From assembly GCA_002383415.1 (NCBI GenBank), contig DFYU01000024.1:1-28565 (forward strand): a stretch of 28,565 nucleotides of DNA. The letters are read 5' to 3'. Origin of the DNA: Geobacter sp. UBA4074. Lineage in GTDB: Bacteria > Desulfobacterota > Desulfuromonadia > Geobacterales > Pseudopelobacteraceae. Both the position numbers and the translations under genes were made by a program. Positions 15,826 to 24,406 of this stretch are shown here, one piece after another. Within the stretch, counting starts at the first letter, position 1. Every line of letters begins with the position of its first letter. Under the pieces are notes generated by a model. It ran no database searches. It was not told where the DNA came from and was given only the letters and a program-made list of their open reading frames with translations.

Positions 15826-16316
15826 TACATGTAGATCATGACCTTGAGGTTGGCACTGCCATCCTTATTGGTGAACGGAATCGTCACCCCCTTGCACTGG
15901 ACGTTCATGCTGGCAGCATCCTCGGCCGGCTCGGCAACGGTGCGCAGTTGGCCGGAAACCACCAGCGGCAGGCCCATCGCCACGTTGCCGTACTGGTCAT
16001 GATATTTGGTCTTAAAGGAGCCGGCGATATTGTTGACCAGTTCACCAATGGCGTCTCTGATCGAATCCTCATCCGGATCGTCATCCATCAGCATCTCTCG
16101 GGCCACCAGGTTAGCGGTCGCCCGGTCGGCAGCGATGATGATGTAGCCCACCCGGTCGCCAGCCACACCGATGATACCGGTAACATCGGAATCGACCGGC
16201 GCCATCCTGCGCTCCACCTGGCCGGCGTACAGATCAACATTCATGTAGCATTTAAAGGTGTCCTGGGTTGCAGACATGATGGTGAACATGATTTCTTCGA
16301 AACTAAGACCAGACAC
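15825..16316 (-). CDS. CheX-like chemotaxis phosphatase
   Basis: The 163-residue protein resembles CheX/CheC phosphatases. The catalytic ExxN pair is Glu92 and Asn95 in the helix IGELVNNIAGSFK, and the surrounding alpha-beta layout fits one CheX domain. CheX removes the phosphoryl group from CheY-like receivers. It starts with GTG at 16316, preceded by AAGGAG at 7-base spacing. No che genes are adjacent. The nearest possible substrate in the window is the stand-alone receiver at 12862-13245, but this link is inference only. It is the first gene of the cheX-like/ykgJ/FNT unit. Confidence 0.82.
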   Translation of the reverse strand: MSGLSFEEIMFTIMSATQDTFKCYMNVDLYAGQVERRMAPVDSDVTGIIGVAGDRVGYIIIAADRATANLVAREMLMDDDPDEDSIRDAIGELVNNIAGSFKTKYHDQYGNVAMGLPLVVSGQLRTVAEPAEDAASMNVQCKGVTIPFTNKDGSANLKVMIYM

Positions 16317-16375
16317 GGTAGCTCCTTCACGTAAGAATTGTCATTGTATATACCACAGCAAAGTACTTCTGCCAC

Positions 16376-18307
16376 TCACAACGTACGGCCGTCTACCTTG
16401 AAGACAAAATCGTAGTTCAGGATATCTTCCCACTGGAATCCTTTGGCGGTCGAACGGGTGTCGTCACCACCACTGTATGGTTTTCCTGGAATGAAGAACC
16501 AGTTCATGATCGCCTCACCAGAGGCGCGCAGGACGATCCAGTATTTGCCGGGCGCGAGCTGGTGCGGCCGACTCCCTTCTGGAGGGAATGAGAAATCCAC
16601 CCAGTAGTAACCCGGTTTATGACGAGAAATCTTCTCCAGGTCCACCAGATTGGAGCGGATGCCCTGCATGATGTCCGGCTTGTTTCCCGCGTCCTTGACC
16701 AGATCAAGATAGACCGAACCATCGCCGCCAAACTTGCGCATGGCCAACGAAATTCTGTCCAGGCTCATTCGGTCTTTGACAATGAAGGCCTGGGCGTAGA
16801 TATGTTGCGAAGTGACATACTCCGAAGTTTCGCGCTCAAAAATCCTGGTACCGGTGTTTCCCTTGACATTGTACAGGGATACCAGGTTGGGAAACTCCAG
16901 GTTGCCGAACACGAGACGGCTGCCAGCCACAGGCTTTTTACGTTCCGGTTTTGCAACCACCACCGATTTCGGCGGCAGCGGTGTGCTGGGCTTGGATGGC
17001 GTGATTACGCCTGCCGGCTTGGGCTCTACAGGTTTTTTGCCATCGTCGTCCACGGTCTCGATCCGGGTCACTACCGGGCCGGCTCCGGTAGCTGGAGGAG
17101 CCGTCACAACAACGGGAGGCTTGACCGGCACAACGGGAGGAGCGGTTGGCGTAGGAACAGGTGGCTTTAGTACTGGTGCGGCTGGTTTATTGTCTGTGGC
17201 TGGGGGCGCCGGTCGTGACGGCACGGCAGGTGCGACCGTGTCAACTGCCTTGGCGATGCTGGCACGTGCAATCTGATTGCTGAGCAGATACGGCCGCGGC
17301 GCGCTGTCGTAGCGCTTCATCTTAAGGTTGATGGCGTCGTTGACGAACCGTCCGTTGATGGTCTCACTATAGGCAGGCAGATACGGTCCACCACGCCAGG
17401 TATCATTAATATCCCTGGAATCGATGCCGTGGGACTGTTTGATGTGGCGGGTAGAGGTAAACTGTTTTGACTGCTGGGGGTCGTAAGGCAGCCACCCCAG
17501 GTCAGGAAACCATACCTCCAGCCAGGCATGTCCCCCCTGCCCCATGCTCTGCACAATCCAATTGCGGGCATCGATCGGCACCTTCCAGGAATCTTTGAGG
17601 GTGATGCCGCCCACAATACGGGCCGGAATACCGAGGCTGCGTAACAGGGCGATTGAAAGATGGGCGAAGTTCTGGCAGTTGCCGCTTTTGGTGGCCAGGG
17701 TGTAAGCAGCGTCGTACTGGGGCGGGTTGAAGGTGTATTTGATGTTGTCGGCCACCCAGTTGGTGACCGCCATCACCGCATCATGTTCGTTGGCGGCGCC
17801 AACGGTAAGTTGACGAGCCAGTCGCTGGATGGCGTCGTCGTTGGATTGCACCAACTCGGTTGGCTTGAGATAGCCGGCTTCCTGCTCAGCCAGACGACCC
17901 AAGGGAAACGGCGCTGTGCTGGTCAAGGTGGTTAGTTCGCTGCGGATGCTGGCGGTATAGGTCAGCCTGATCCGGATATCCCGGTCAACCTGTTGCCAGG
18001 CCACCTTTTGAAAACGGTTGCCGAAGCGGTCGGTTTCGATATTTGAGCTTGCTGGCCGAGGGCTGAAATCAGCCTGAAACCCGTCGATTGACTGGCTTAC
18101 TGTGCGGCCATTGAACGTGGCCGGTAATGCAAACCGAAAAGAAAAGCTGGATACCGTTCCCTTGTTAACCGCAAACTCCACGGCCTGTTGCATGGCCACA
18201 GTGCCATCCAGCTCCCCTTCCAGGATCAGGGTCTTGGCGACGGCCGTGCCGCTGGCCAAGATGGTACAGCAGGCTGCGGTTACAACGGAAAGGATCAGTC
18301 TTTTCAT
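16376..18307 (-). CDS. secreted transglutaminase-like (cysteine peptidase fold) protein with proline-rich linker
   Basis: The 643-residue protein has an N-terminal signal peptide (basic start, hydrophobic 4-20, likely cut after AVA at 24). A beta-rich N-terminal region (about 25-140) is followed by a transglutaminase-like domain (about 150-290) with the triad Cys211 (SGNCQNF), His260 (GGHAWLEV) and Asp276 (LPYDP). A long Pro/Val/Lys-rich linker (about 360-470) leads to a C-terminal beta-sandwich-like domain (about 475-643). That last domain recalls extracellular anchoring or binding modules with an L-x-PGKYW element. It is probably a periplasmic or surface protease or amidase. GGAGGG precedes the ATG. 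It follows guaA by 30 bases without a terminator. Confidence 0.85.
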   Translation of the reverse strand: MKRLILSVVTAACCTILASGTAVAKTLILEGELDGTVAMQQAVEFAVNKGTVSSFSFRFALPATFNGRTVSQSIDGFQADFSPRPASSNIETDRFGNRFQKVAWQQVDRDIRIRLTYTASIRSELTTLTSTAPFPLGRLAEQEAGYLKPTELVQSNDDAIQRLARQLTVGAANEHDAVMAVTNWVADNIKYTFNPPQYDAAYTLATKSGNCQNFAHLSIALLRSLGIPARIVGGITLKDSWKVPIDARNWIVQSMGQGGHAWLEVWFPDLGWLPYDPQQSKQFTSTRHIKQSHGIDSRDINDTWRGGPYLPAYSETINGRFVNDAINLKMKRYDSAPRPYLLSNQIARASIAKAVDTVAPAVPSRPAPPATDNKPAAPVLKPPVPTPTAPPVVPVKPPVVVTAPPATGAGPVVTRIETVDDDGKKPVEPKPAGVITPSKPSTPLPPKSVVVAKPERKKPVAGSRLVFGNLEFPNLVSLYNVKGNTGTRIFERETSEYVTSQHIYAQAFIVKDRMSLDRISLAMRKFGGDGSVYLDLVKDAGNKPDIMQGIRSNLVDLEKISRHKPGYYWVDFSFPPEGSRPHQLAPGKYWIVLRASGEAIMNWFFIPGKPYSGGDDTRSTAKGFQWEDILNYDFVFKVDGRTL

Positions 18308-18337
18308 GACAGCGCCCTCCTGCCGGTGTGGTCCTGG

Positions 18338-19891
18338 TTATTCCCACTCAATGGTTGCAGGCGGTTTTTGGGAGATATCGTAGACCACCCGATTGACCCC
18401 CTTGACCTCATTGATGATACGGGTCGAGATGCTGCCCATCACCTCGTAGGGCAGCTTGACCCAGTCGGCGGTCATACCGTCCAGCGAGTTTACGGCCCGT
18501 AGCGCAATGGTGTAGTCGTAGGTGCGGGCATCGCCCATCACGCCCACTGAACGGACCGGCAGCAGCACAGCAAAGGACTGCCATATCTCGCGGTACAGAC
18601 CGGCCTTGCGAATTTCATCCAGTACAATGGCGTCCGACTCCCTCAGGATCTCCAGCCGGTCAGCGCTGATCTCGCCGATACAGCGGATCGCCAGGCCAGG
18701 GCCAGGGAACGGTTGACGGTGGATAACCTCGTCCGGCAGGCCCAACTCCTTGCCCAGCAGGCGCACCTCGTCCTTGAACAGTTCCCGCACCGGTTCGATC
18801 AGCTTCATCTTCATCCGTTCCGGCAGGCCGCCCACGTTGTGGTGGCTCTTGATGACTGCCGAAGGCCCCTTGGTGGAGACCGATTCGATTACATCCGGAT
18901 AGAGGGTGCCCTGGGCCAGCCATTCTACGCTACCCAGCTTCTTGGCCTCATCCTCAAACAGATAGATGAATTCGTTACCGATGATCTTGCGTTTCTGCTC
19001 CGGGTCAGTGATCCCTTTCAGCTTATCAAGGAAGCGGGATGACGCCTCCACATAATCCAGATTAATCTTGAAGTGGCGGGTAAAGAGATTGACCACCTTT
19101 TCGGCTTCACCCTTGCGCAATAGGCCGTTGTTGACGAAGATGCACTGCAGCTGGTCGCCGATCGCCTTGTGCAGCAGCACGGCCACCACCGACGAATCAA
19201 CCCCGCCGGACAGGGCACAGATCACCTTGCCGTTACCCACCCGGGCCCGAATGGCGGCAATCTCGGTCTCGATGAAATTGGCCATGGTCCAGAGTGGCTG
19301 ACAGCCGCAGACCGTAAAGACAAAGTTCCCCAGCATCTCGGCCCCTTTGGGGGTGTGCACCACCTCGGGATGGAACTGCACCGCGTACAGGCGGCGCTGC
19401 TCGTCCTTCATGGCCGCCGCCGGGGTGTTGTCGGTGTGGGCGATGGCCTTGAACCCTTTCGGCATCTGCTCGATCTTGTCGCCATGGGACATCCAGACCT
19501 CTTCCTTGCCGGCAAGACCGGAGAACAGGTCGCTGGTGTCATCGATGGTCATGGCAGCCCGACCGAACTCGCGCTTGTCGGAACGCTCCACCTTGCCACC
19601 CAGCTGACTGGTCATCAACTGCATGCCGTAGCAGATGCCCAGCACCGGCACACCCAGGTCGTATACGCCGGCATCGGAATGGGGCGCTTCGGCGTCATAA
19701 ACGCTGCTGGGGCCGCCAGACAGGATAATTCCCTGCGGGGCAAAGGCTTTGATCTTTTCCAGAGAGATATTGTAGGGATGTATCTCGCAATAGACTGACT
19801 GCTCGCGAATGCGGCGTGCGATCAGTTGGGTAACCTGGGAACCGAAGTCGAGGATCAGGATCTTCTGGCTGTGAATATCGGTGGAGCTCAT
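18338..19891 (-). CDS. guaA: GMP synthase (glutamine-hydrolysing)
   Basis: This 517-residue enzyme converts XMP to GMP. The N-terminal class I glutamine amidotransferase has nucleophile Cys87 (GICYGMQ) and the HPEVVHTP histidine-glutamate site. The ATP-pyrophosphatase domain has the P-loop SGGVDSSVV, and the C-terminal dimer domain ends in the family-typical PPATIEWE. ATG 19891 is chosen over the longer frame (19948), which would run into guaB. The gap after the guaB stop is 13 bases, so the classic guaBA order is kept. Confidence 0.97.
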   Translation of the reverse strand: MSSTDIHSQKILILDFGSQVTQLIARRIREQSVYCEIHPYNISLEKIKAFAPQGIILSGGPSSVYDAEAPHSDAGVYDLGVPVLGICYGMQLMTSQLGGKVERSDKREFGRAAMTIDDTSDLFSGLAGKEEVWMSHGDKIEQMPKGFKAIAHTDNTPAAAMKDEQRRLYAVQFHPEVVHTPKGAEMLGNFVFTVCGCQPLWTMANFIETEIAAIRARVGNGKVICALSGGVDSSVVAVLLHKAIGDQLQCIFVNNGLLRKGEAEKVVNLFTRHFKINLDYVEASSRFLDKLKGITDPEQKRKIIGNEFIYLFEDEAKKLGSVEWLAQGTLYPDVIESVSTKGPSAVIKSHHNVGGLPERMKMKLIEPVRELFKDEVRLLGKELGLPDEVIHRQPFPGPGLAIRCIGEISADRLEILRESDAIVLDEIRKAGLYREIWQSFAVLLPVRSVGVMGDARTYDYTIALRAVNSLDGMTADWVKLPYEVMGSISTRIINEVKGVNRVVYDISQKPPATIEWE

Positions 19892-19904
19892 ATCACTCAA
19901 TTCC

Positions 19905-21371
19905 TTACTGTGCTCTATAGTTAGGTGCTTCCTTGGTAATGGTGACATCGTGGACGTGGGACTCTTTCAAGCCGGCGCCGGTGATACGGATGAAACGTCC
20001 GTTTTCCTGCAACTCTTTGATGGTGGCGCAGCCGGTATAGCCCATGCCCGAGCGCAGTCCGCCGATCAACTGATGGATGTTGGCAGACAGGGGGCCGCGC
20101 AGCGGTACCATCCCTTCAATTCCCTCAGGTACCAGCTTGACATCATCGCCCACATCAGACTGGAAATAGCGATCCTTGCTGCCCTCTTTCATGGCGCCGA
20201 TCGAGCCCATGCCACGATAGCTCTTGTAGGTTCGGCCCTGATACAACACCGTGTCGCCGGGAGATTCCTCGGTACCTGCAAACAGCGACCCGATCATGAT
20301 CACGTCGGCGCCGGCCGTGACCGCCTTGGGCAGATCACCGGAGAACTTGATGCCGCCATCGGCAATCACCGGTACGCCATGCTTGTGGGCTACGCGGGAG
20401 CACTCCATGATGGCGGTAATCTGAGGCACACCGACACCGGCCACCACACGGGTGGTACAGATGGAGCCGGGTCCAATACCCACCTTGATGCCATCGGCGC
20501 CGGCCTTGATCAAGGCCTCGGCAGCAGCGGCAGTGGCAATATTGCCGGCAATGATTTCAATGCCGGGAAAGGTCGCCTTGGCGCGGATCACCGCGTCAAT
20601 CACCCCTTGTGAATGCCCGTGGGCCGTGTCAATCACCACCACATCCACACCGGCCTTCATCAAGGCCTCAATGCGGGCTTCCATCTCGGCGGTGGGACCC
20701 ACCGCAGCACCTACCCGCAGACGACCCAGGCTGTCTTTACAGGAATGGGGATATTTTTTGACCTTCTCGATATCCTTAATGGTGATCAGGCCCTTCAGGT
20801 TGCGATCATCATCCACCACCAGCAGTTTTTCAACCCGGGTGTGCTTCAGGTGTTCCTTGGCCTGCTCCAGCGTGGTGCCCACCGGCACCGTCACCAGATT
20901 TTTCTTGGTCATCCGCTCGGAGATCGGCAGATCAAAATCGGTCTCAAAACGCAGATCACGGTTGGTCAGGATACCCACCAGTTTGCCGCGCTTATTGATG
21001 ACCGGCACCCCGGAGATGCGATAACGGGCCATGATCTCCAGCGCCTCGCGGATCTTCTGGGTGGGACGCATGGTGATCGGGTCAACGATCATGCCGGATT
21101 CGCTCTTTTTGACCTTGTCCACCTCATGGGCCTGTTCCTGGATAGTCATATTCTTGTGGATGATGCCGATGCCGCCCTCGCGAGCCATGGCAATGGCAGC
21201 GCGGGATTCGGTCACTGTATCCATAGCGGCGCTCACCAGCGGAATATTCAGGGCGATATTACGAGAAAGCCGCGTGGTCAGATTTACATCACGGGGCAGC
21301 ACCAACGAATGGGCGGGGAGCAGCAAGACATCATCAAAGGTCAGGCCTTCGGGGAATTTTTCATACGGCAT
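19905..21371 (-). CDS. guaB: inosine-5'-monophosphate dehydrogenase
   Basis: The 488-residue enzyme oxidises IMP to XMP, the committed step to guanine nucleotides. It is a TIM barrel with a pair of CBS domains inserted at about 95-200. The catalytic loop is GPGSICTTR with Cys305, and the active-site flap carries YRGMGSIGAM. GAGGT lies 10 bases upstream of ATG 21371. An inverted repeat that overlaps a promoter-like pair precedes it and may regulate guaBA. Confidence 0.97.
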   Translation of the reverse strand: MPYEKFPEGLTFDDVLLLPAHSLVLPRDVNLTTRLSRNIALNIPLVSAAMDTVTESRAAIAMAREGGIGIIHKNMTIQEQAHEVDKVKKSESGMIVDPITMRPTQKIREALEIMARYRISGVPVINKRGKLVGILTNRDLRFETDFDLPISERMTKKNLVTVPVGTTLEQAKEHLKHTRVEKLLVVDDDRNLKGLITIKDIEKVKKYPHSCKDSLGRLRVGAAVGPTAEMEARIEALMKAGVDVVVIDTAHGHSQGVIDAVIRAKATFPGIEIIAGNIATAAAAEALIKAGADGIKVGIGPGSICTTRVVAGVGVPQITAIMECSRVAHKHGVPVIADGGIKFSGDLPKAVTAGADVIMIGSLFAGTEESPGDTVLYQGRTYKSYRGMGSIGAMKEGSKDRYFQSDVGDDVKLVPEGIEGMVPLRGPLSANIHQLIGGLRSGMGYTGCATIKELQENGRFIRITGAGLKESHVHDVTITKEAPNYRAQ

Positions 21372-21404
21372 GGCGTCGCTACCTCGTGGTGAGATAAATT
21401 TTAC

Positions 21405-21435
21405 CGACGTTAGTACAGCCTAACGTCGAAGTCAA
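21405..21435 (-). promoter_or_regulatory. candidate guaB promoter with overlapping inverted-repeat operator
   Basis: CGACGTTA (21405-21412) and TAACGTCG (21421-21428) are perfect inverted copies separated by 8 bases. On the minus strand, TTGACT (21435-21430) lies 17 bases from TAACGT (21412-21407), giving a good -35 and a weak -10. The inverted repeat covers the spacer and -10, as a repressor site would. There is no T run after the hairpin, so termination of the upstream peptidase gene is less likely. Confidence 0.4.
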
Positions 21436-21451
21436 GATTGTCTACACGATC

Positions 21452-22522
21452 TTAACGCGGCAAAAAGGCATCCTTAGTCTTGATCCGTTTCAGGGTGGCC
21501 ACGATCAATTTGGCAGCAGCCTCCAGATCGGCAAGCGACAGCACTTCCACCGGGGTATGCATATAGCGTAACGGCAGCTTGACCAGGGCGGTGGCAACGC
21601 CGTTGCGGGAGATCTGCATCACATTGGCATCGGTGCCGGTGGCCCGCGGAGCAGCGGTTAATTGTACCGCAATCTTGTCTTTCTGTGCCGAGGTGTACAA
21701 CAACTCAAACAGTTCATGGTTGATGTTGGCGCCGCGGGGCAGGATCGGTCCCTTGCCCAGGGCCACCTCGCCGTTGTGTTTGCGTTCAACGTCCGGCTGG
21801 TCGGTGGCAAAATCAACCTCCACACAGATGCCGATATCGGGATTCACCGTATAACTACTGGTGGTGCCTCCCCGCAGTCCAACCTCTTCCTGTACCGATG
21901 AGACGCCGTACAGGTCCACCGGCAGTTTTTTCCCCTCAGTTGCCACCAGACGCAACACCTCGGCCACCACAAAGGCGCCGGCCTTGTCGTCAAAGCCGCG
22001 GCTGGCCACACGATCACCCTGCAGGCGGGTAAAGCTACTGGCAAAGGTGACGCAATCCCCTACCCGCACCAGTTTCTGGGCCTCTTTTTTGTCCTTGGCG
22101 CCAATGTCAATGTACTGGGCATCCAGCTTGACCACGGTCTCTCGATCCTTGCCATCCATCAAGTGGATTGGCCGTTTGCCGATCACCCCGGCCAGGGGGC
22201 CGTTGGTTGTATGGATATTGACCACCTTGCCCGGGGTCAGATGGGCATCCACCCCGCCGATGGCGGCAAAATAGAGAAACCCTTTATCGTCGATATACTT
22301 GATCTGCAGGCCGATCTCGTCTGAGTGCCCCACCAGCATCACCTTGGGGCGATCTTTACCCTGTCCGGGAATAAAACCGTAGACGTTGCCCAGCACATCA
22401 CTGCTGACCAGGCAATAGGGTGTAATATAGTCGCGGAACAGCCGCTGGGCTGGTTGTTCGTAGCCGGATGGACTGGGGGCGGACAACAACTGCTCAAGAA
22501 ATGTGATCGACTGCTTGCGCAT
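21452..22522 (-). CDS. M42 family metallo-aminopeptidase
   Basis: This 356-residue cytosolic peptidase is of the FrvX/YsdC/PepA-glutamyl type. Metal and catalytic residues are visible: His66 and Asp68 (GHSDEIG), Asp178/Asp179 (RGFDDKAG), Glu212/Glu213 (SVQEEVGLRG), Asp237 in CVEVD, and a late His in RYMHTPVE. Members form large tetrahedral dodecamers and trim N-terminal residues from peptides. The exact specificity (Glu/Asp, Leu or Lys) is not readable. AAGGAG lies upstream of ATG 22522. It follows the radical SAM gene by 18 bases. Confidence 0.93.
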   Translation of the reverse strand: MRKQSITFLEQLLSAPSPSGYEQPAQRLFRDYITPYCLVSSDVLGNVYGFIPGQGKDRPKVMLVGHSDEIGLQIKYIDDKGFLYFAAIGGVDAHLTPGKVVNIHTTNGPLAGVIGKRPIHLMDGKDRETVVKLDAQYIDIGAKDKKEAQKLVRVGDCVTFASSFTRLQGDRVASRGFDDKAGAFVVAEVLRLVATEGKKLPVDLYGVSSVQEEVGLRGGTTSSYTVNPDIGICVEVDFATDQPDVERKHNGEVALGKGPILPRGANINHELFELLYTSAQKDKIAVQLTAAPRATGTDANVMQISRNGVATALVKLPLRYMHTPVEVLSLADLEAAAKLIVATLKRIKTKDAFLPR

Positions 22523-22540
22523 AAACTGATACTCCTTGCA

Positions 22541-23584
22541 TTAATATGTAGTTAGCCAAGAACCGCTAAAGCAGAAGGTGAGCGCTTCCAGGCGTACATG
22601 ATGCTGATCCAGCAACGGATCGGGCTGCACACCGGAGACGGCGATACCGGCCTGCCTCCAACGCTGAAGATTGCGGTTGCCATGCCCCCGCACCTCGGAA
22701 ACGCGCTGGGGGTGACAGTGAACCAGTACCGGGTCGGCGGTGGGCAGCTGCTCTGACAAGCGCAGGACCAGCTCAAAAAACAGCTCATCCTTCACCAGGT
22801 GTCCCAAGGCCGGATGCCAGCATCCTGCCAGGATTGTCTGACCGGACACCAGGCCATCGTCGGCCTGCAGGCCGATGCGGATCACCGGACAGCCTGCCCT
22901 GGCGGCTTCGCGCAACAGTGCGGCGCAGAGCTGAGTACCTTGTTCCAGATCTGGCGGGCAATAGCTGCCCTGCTGATAAAGCCGGGCAAGTCCGGTACCA
23001 GCCAGCACTACCGCCGGATAGATCCTGATAAAGTGTGCACCGGCGGCAAGCACGCCTTGTAATGAATCAAGCGCCTTTGCTTTGGTGTCACCAGGCAGGC
23101 CGGGCAACAATTGGGCGCCGACGGCAAAATCTCTGCCGGCAACACGCTGAATCGCCTCCAGCGCCTGTTGCCCACTATGACCGCGACCCGTGCGTTGCAA
23201 CACCTCATCATTGAGAGATTGTACCCCGATTTCAATGGTCCGCACCTGGTGGGCAGCCAAAAAATCCAGCGTGGCAGTATCAAGGGCATCAGGACGGGTG
23301 GATACACGCACCCCATGCACACGGCCCGTTGCAAGGAACGGCAGCACCGCCTGCAGCATTTGTTGCTGCCGCGACTGCGGCAGCAGGGTAAAGCTGCCAC
23401 CGTAAAAGGCCACCTCTGCTGGACGGCCAGGCGAACGTGCCAGCCATTCCTCCACGGTTGCTGCAATCAGCTCTGCTGACGGCAGCGCAGCCTGCTCGCC
23501 GCTGATCAGATGCTGGTCACAGAACAGGCAGGTGTGGGGGCAACCGGCATGAGGAATGAAAAACGGGATGATCAACGGGCGCAT
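22541..23584 (-). CDS. radical SAM protein, Elp3-like group
   Basis: This 347-residue protein has the radical SAM cluster motif Cys15-x3-Cys19-x2-Cys22 (GCPHTCLFC), followed by the family's GG-F, R-P-D and E-G-Q-S blocks along a partial TIM barrel (about 1-230). A C-terminal extension follows. The family resembles the radical SAM part of Elp3 but has no acetyltransferase domain here, so tRNA wobble modification by the full Elp3 mechanism should not be assumed. I have seen this class beside rnc in other bacteria, which fits the present order (12-base gap after rnc). Substrate unknown. Confidence 0.88.
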   Translation of the reverse strand: MRPLIIPFFIPHAGCPHTCLFCDQHLISGEQAALPSAELIAATVEEWLARSPGRPAEVAFYGGSFTLLPQSRQQQMLQAVLPFLATGRVHGVRVSTRPDALDTATLDFLAAHQVRTIEIGVQSLNDEVLQRTGRGHSGQQALEAIQRVAGRDFAVGAQLLPGLPGDTKAKALDSLQGVLAAGAHFIRIYPAVVLAGTGLARLYQQGSYCPPDLEQGTQLCAALLREAARAGCPVIRIGLQADDGLVSGQTILAGCWHPALGHLVKDELFFELVLRLSEQLPTADPVLVHCHPQRVSEVRGHGNRNLQRWRQAGIAVSGVQPDPLLDQHHVRLEALTFCFSGSWLTTY

Positions 23585-23596
23585 GGCACTATAGTG

Positions 23597-24283
23597 TTAC
23601 CGGCCCTGAAGCTGTTGCAGTGCCACCCTGGCCGCCGCCTGCTGGGCGGCCTTCTTGCTACGCCCCTCCCCTGTTGCAATCCGCTCGCCATGCAGGTTGA
23701 CAGAGACGGTAAAACAACGGTCATGGGCAGGGCCATCTTCGGCAATCAAATCATACGTTGGCACGGCACGATGCCGGGCGGCCAGCCATTCCTGCAGTTC
23801 GCTTTTGGGGTCGTTGAGCGGTGCGTCGTTCATGACCCTGGCAAGCAGAGGGGTGTAGATCTTATGCACCACAGATTGCACAGCCGCAAAGCCGTCATCC
23901 CGATAGATAGCGCCTAAAAGGGCTTCCAGCACGTCAGAAAGGATCGAAGGCTTGTCGCGGCCACCATCCTGCTCCTCCCCGCGTCCCAGCAGGATATGGC
24001 GAGCAATGCCCAGCTCCGACGCCAGGTCAGCCAGTCGAGGCTGATCTACAAGTGAGGCCCGCAACCGTGACAGGTCGCCTTCCGACAGTTGAGGATACTG
24101 CTGCGACAACAGGTCGGCCAGGCAGAGGCTCAAGACGGCGTCCCCCAAAAATTCAAGCCGTTGATAATCAGACAAACCTGACTCCCGCGATTCATTGACA
24201 AAGGAGGGATGGGTCAGGGCCTGACGCAACAGGGATGTGTTCTGGAAGGTGTAGCCAAGGATGGTTGCGGGCAATGCTGGCAT
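23597..24283 (-). CDS. rnc: ribonuclease III
   Basis: The 228-residue double-strand-specific endoribonuclease matures rRNA and some mRNAs. The nuclease domain has QRLEFLGDAVLSL with Glu44 and Asp48, and DVLEALLGAIY with Asp117 and Glu120. A double-stranded RNA-binding domain fills about 155-228. ATG 24283 is chosen because AAGGAG lies 6 bases upstream and the length fits the family; the longer frame to 24355 would cross the rnc promoter. It is not followed by era, its common partner. Confidence 0.96.
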   Translation of the reverse strand: MPALPATILGYTFQNTSLLRQALTHPSFVNESRESGLSDYQRLEFLGDAVLSLCLADLLSQQYPQLSEGDLSRLRASLVDQPRLADLASELGIARHILLGRGEEQDGGRDKPSILSDVLEALLGAIYRDDGFAAVQSVVHKIYTPLLARVMNDAPLNDPKSELQEWLAARHRAVPTYDLIAEDGPAHDRCFTVSVNLHGERIATGEGRSKKAAQQAAARVALQQLQGR

Positions 24284-24302
24284 TGTGGCTCCTTGGATAC
24301 GG

Positions 24303-24331
24303 AGTATAGCGTCTCGCTGAAGCCGCTGCAA
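24303..24331 (-). promoter_or_regulatory. sigma70-type promoter of rnc
   Basis: On the minus strand, TTGCAG (plus 24326-24331) and TATACT (plus 24303-24308) are separated by exactly 17 bases (24309-24325). This lies 20 bases upstream of ATG 24283. It gives a short leader that includes the AAGGAG ribosome site. Confidence 0.7.
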
Positions 24332-24348
24332 GGTTGTTCGCTTTGCGG

Positions 24349-24377
24349 TTGCCAAGCAGTACGCAGATGCCTATAAT
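24349..24377 (+). promoter_or_regulatory. sigma70-type promoter of tmk
   Basis: TTGCCA (24349-24354), a 17-base spacer and a perfect TATAAT (24372-24377) stand 30 bases upstream of the tmk ATG. It faces away from the rnc promoter, with 17 bases between the two -35 hexamers. Confidence 0.8.
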
Positions 24378-24406
24378 GTCCCATTTTCGAGGACAGCAAA
24401 CCAACG

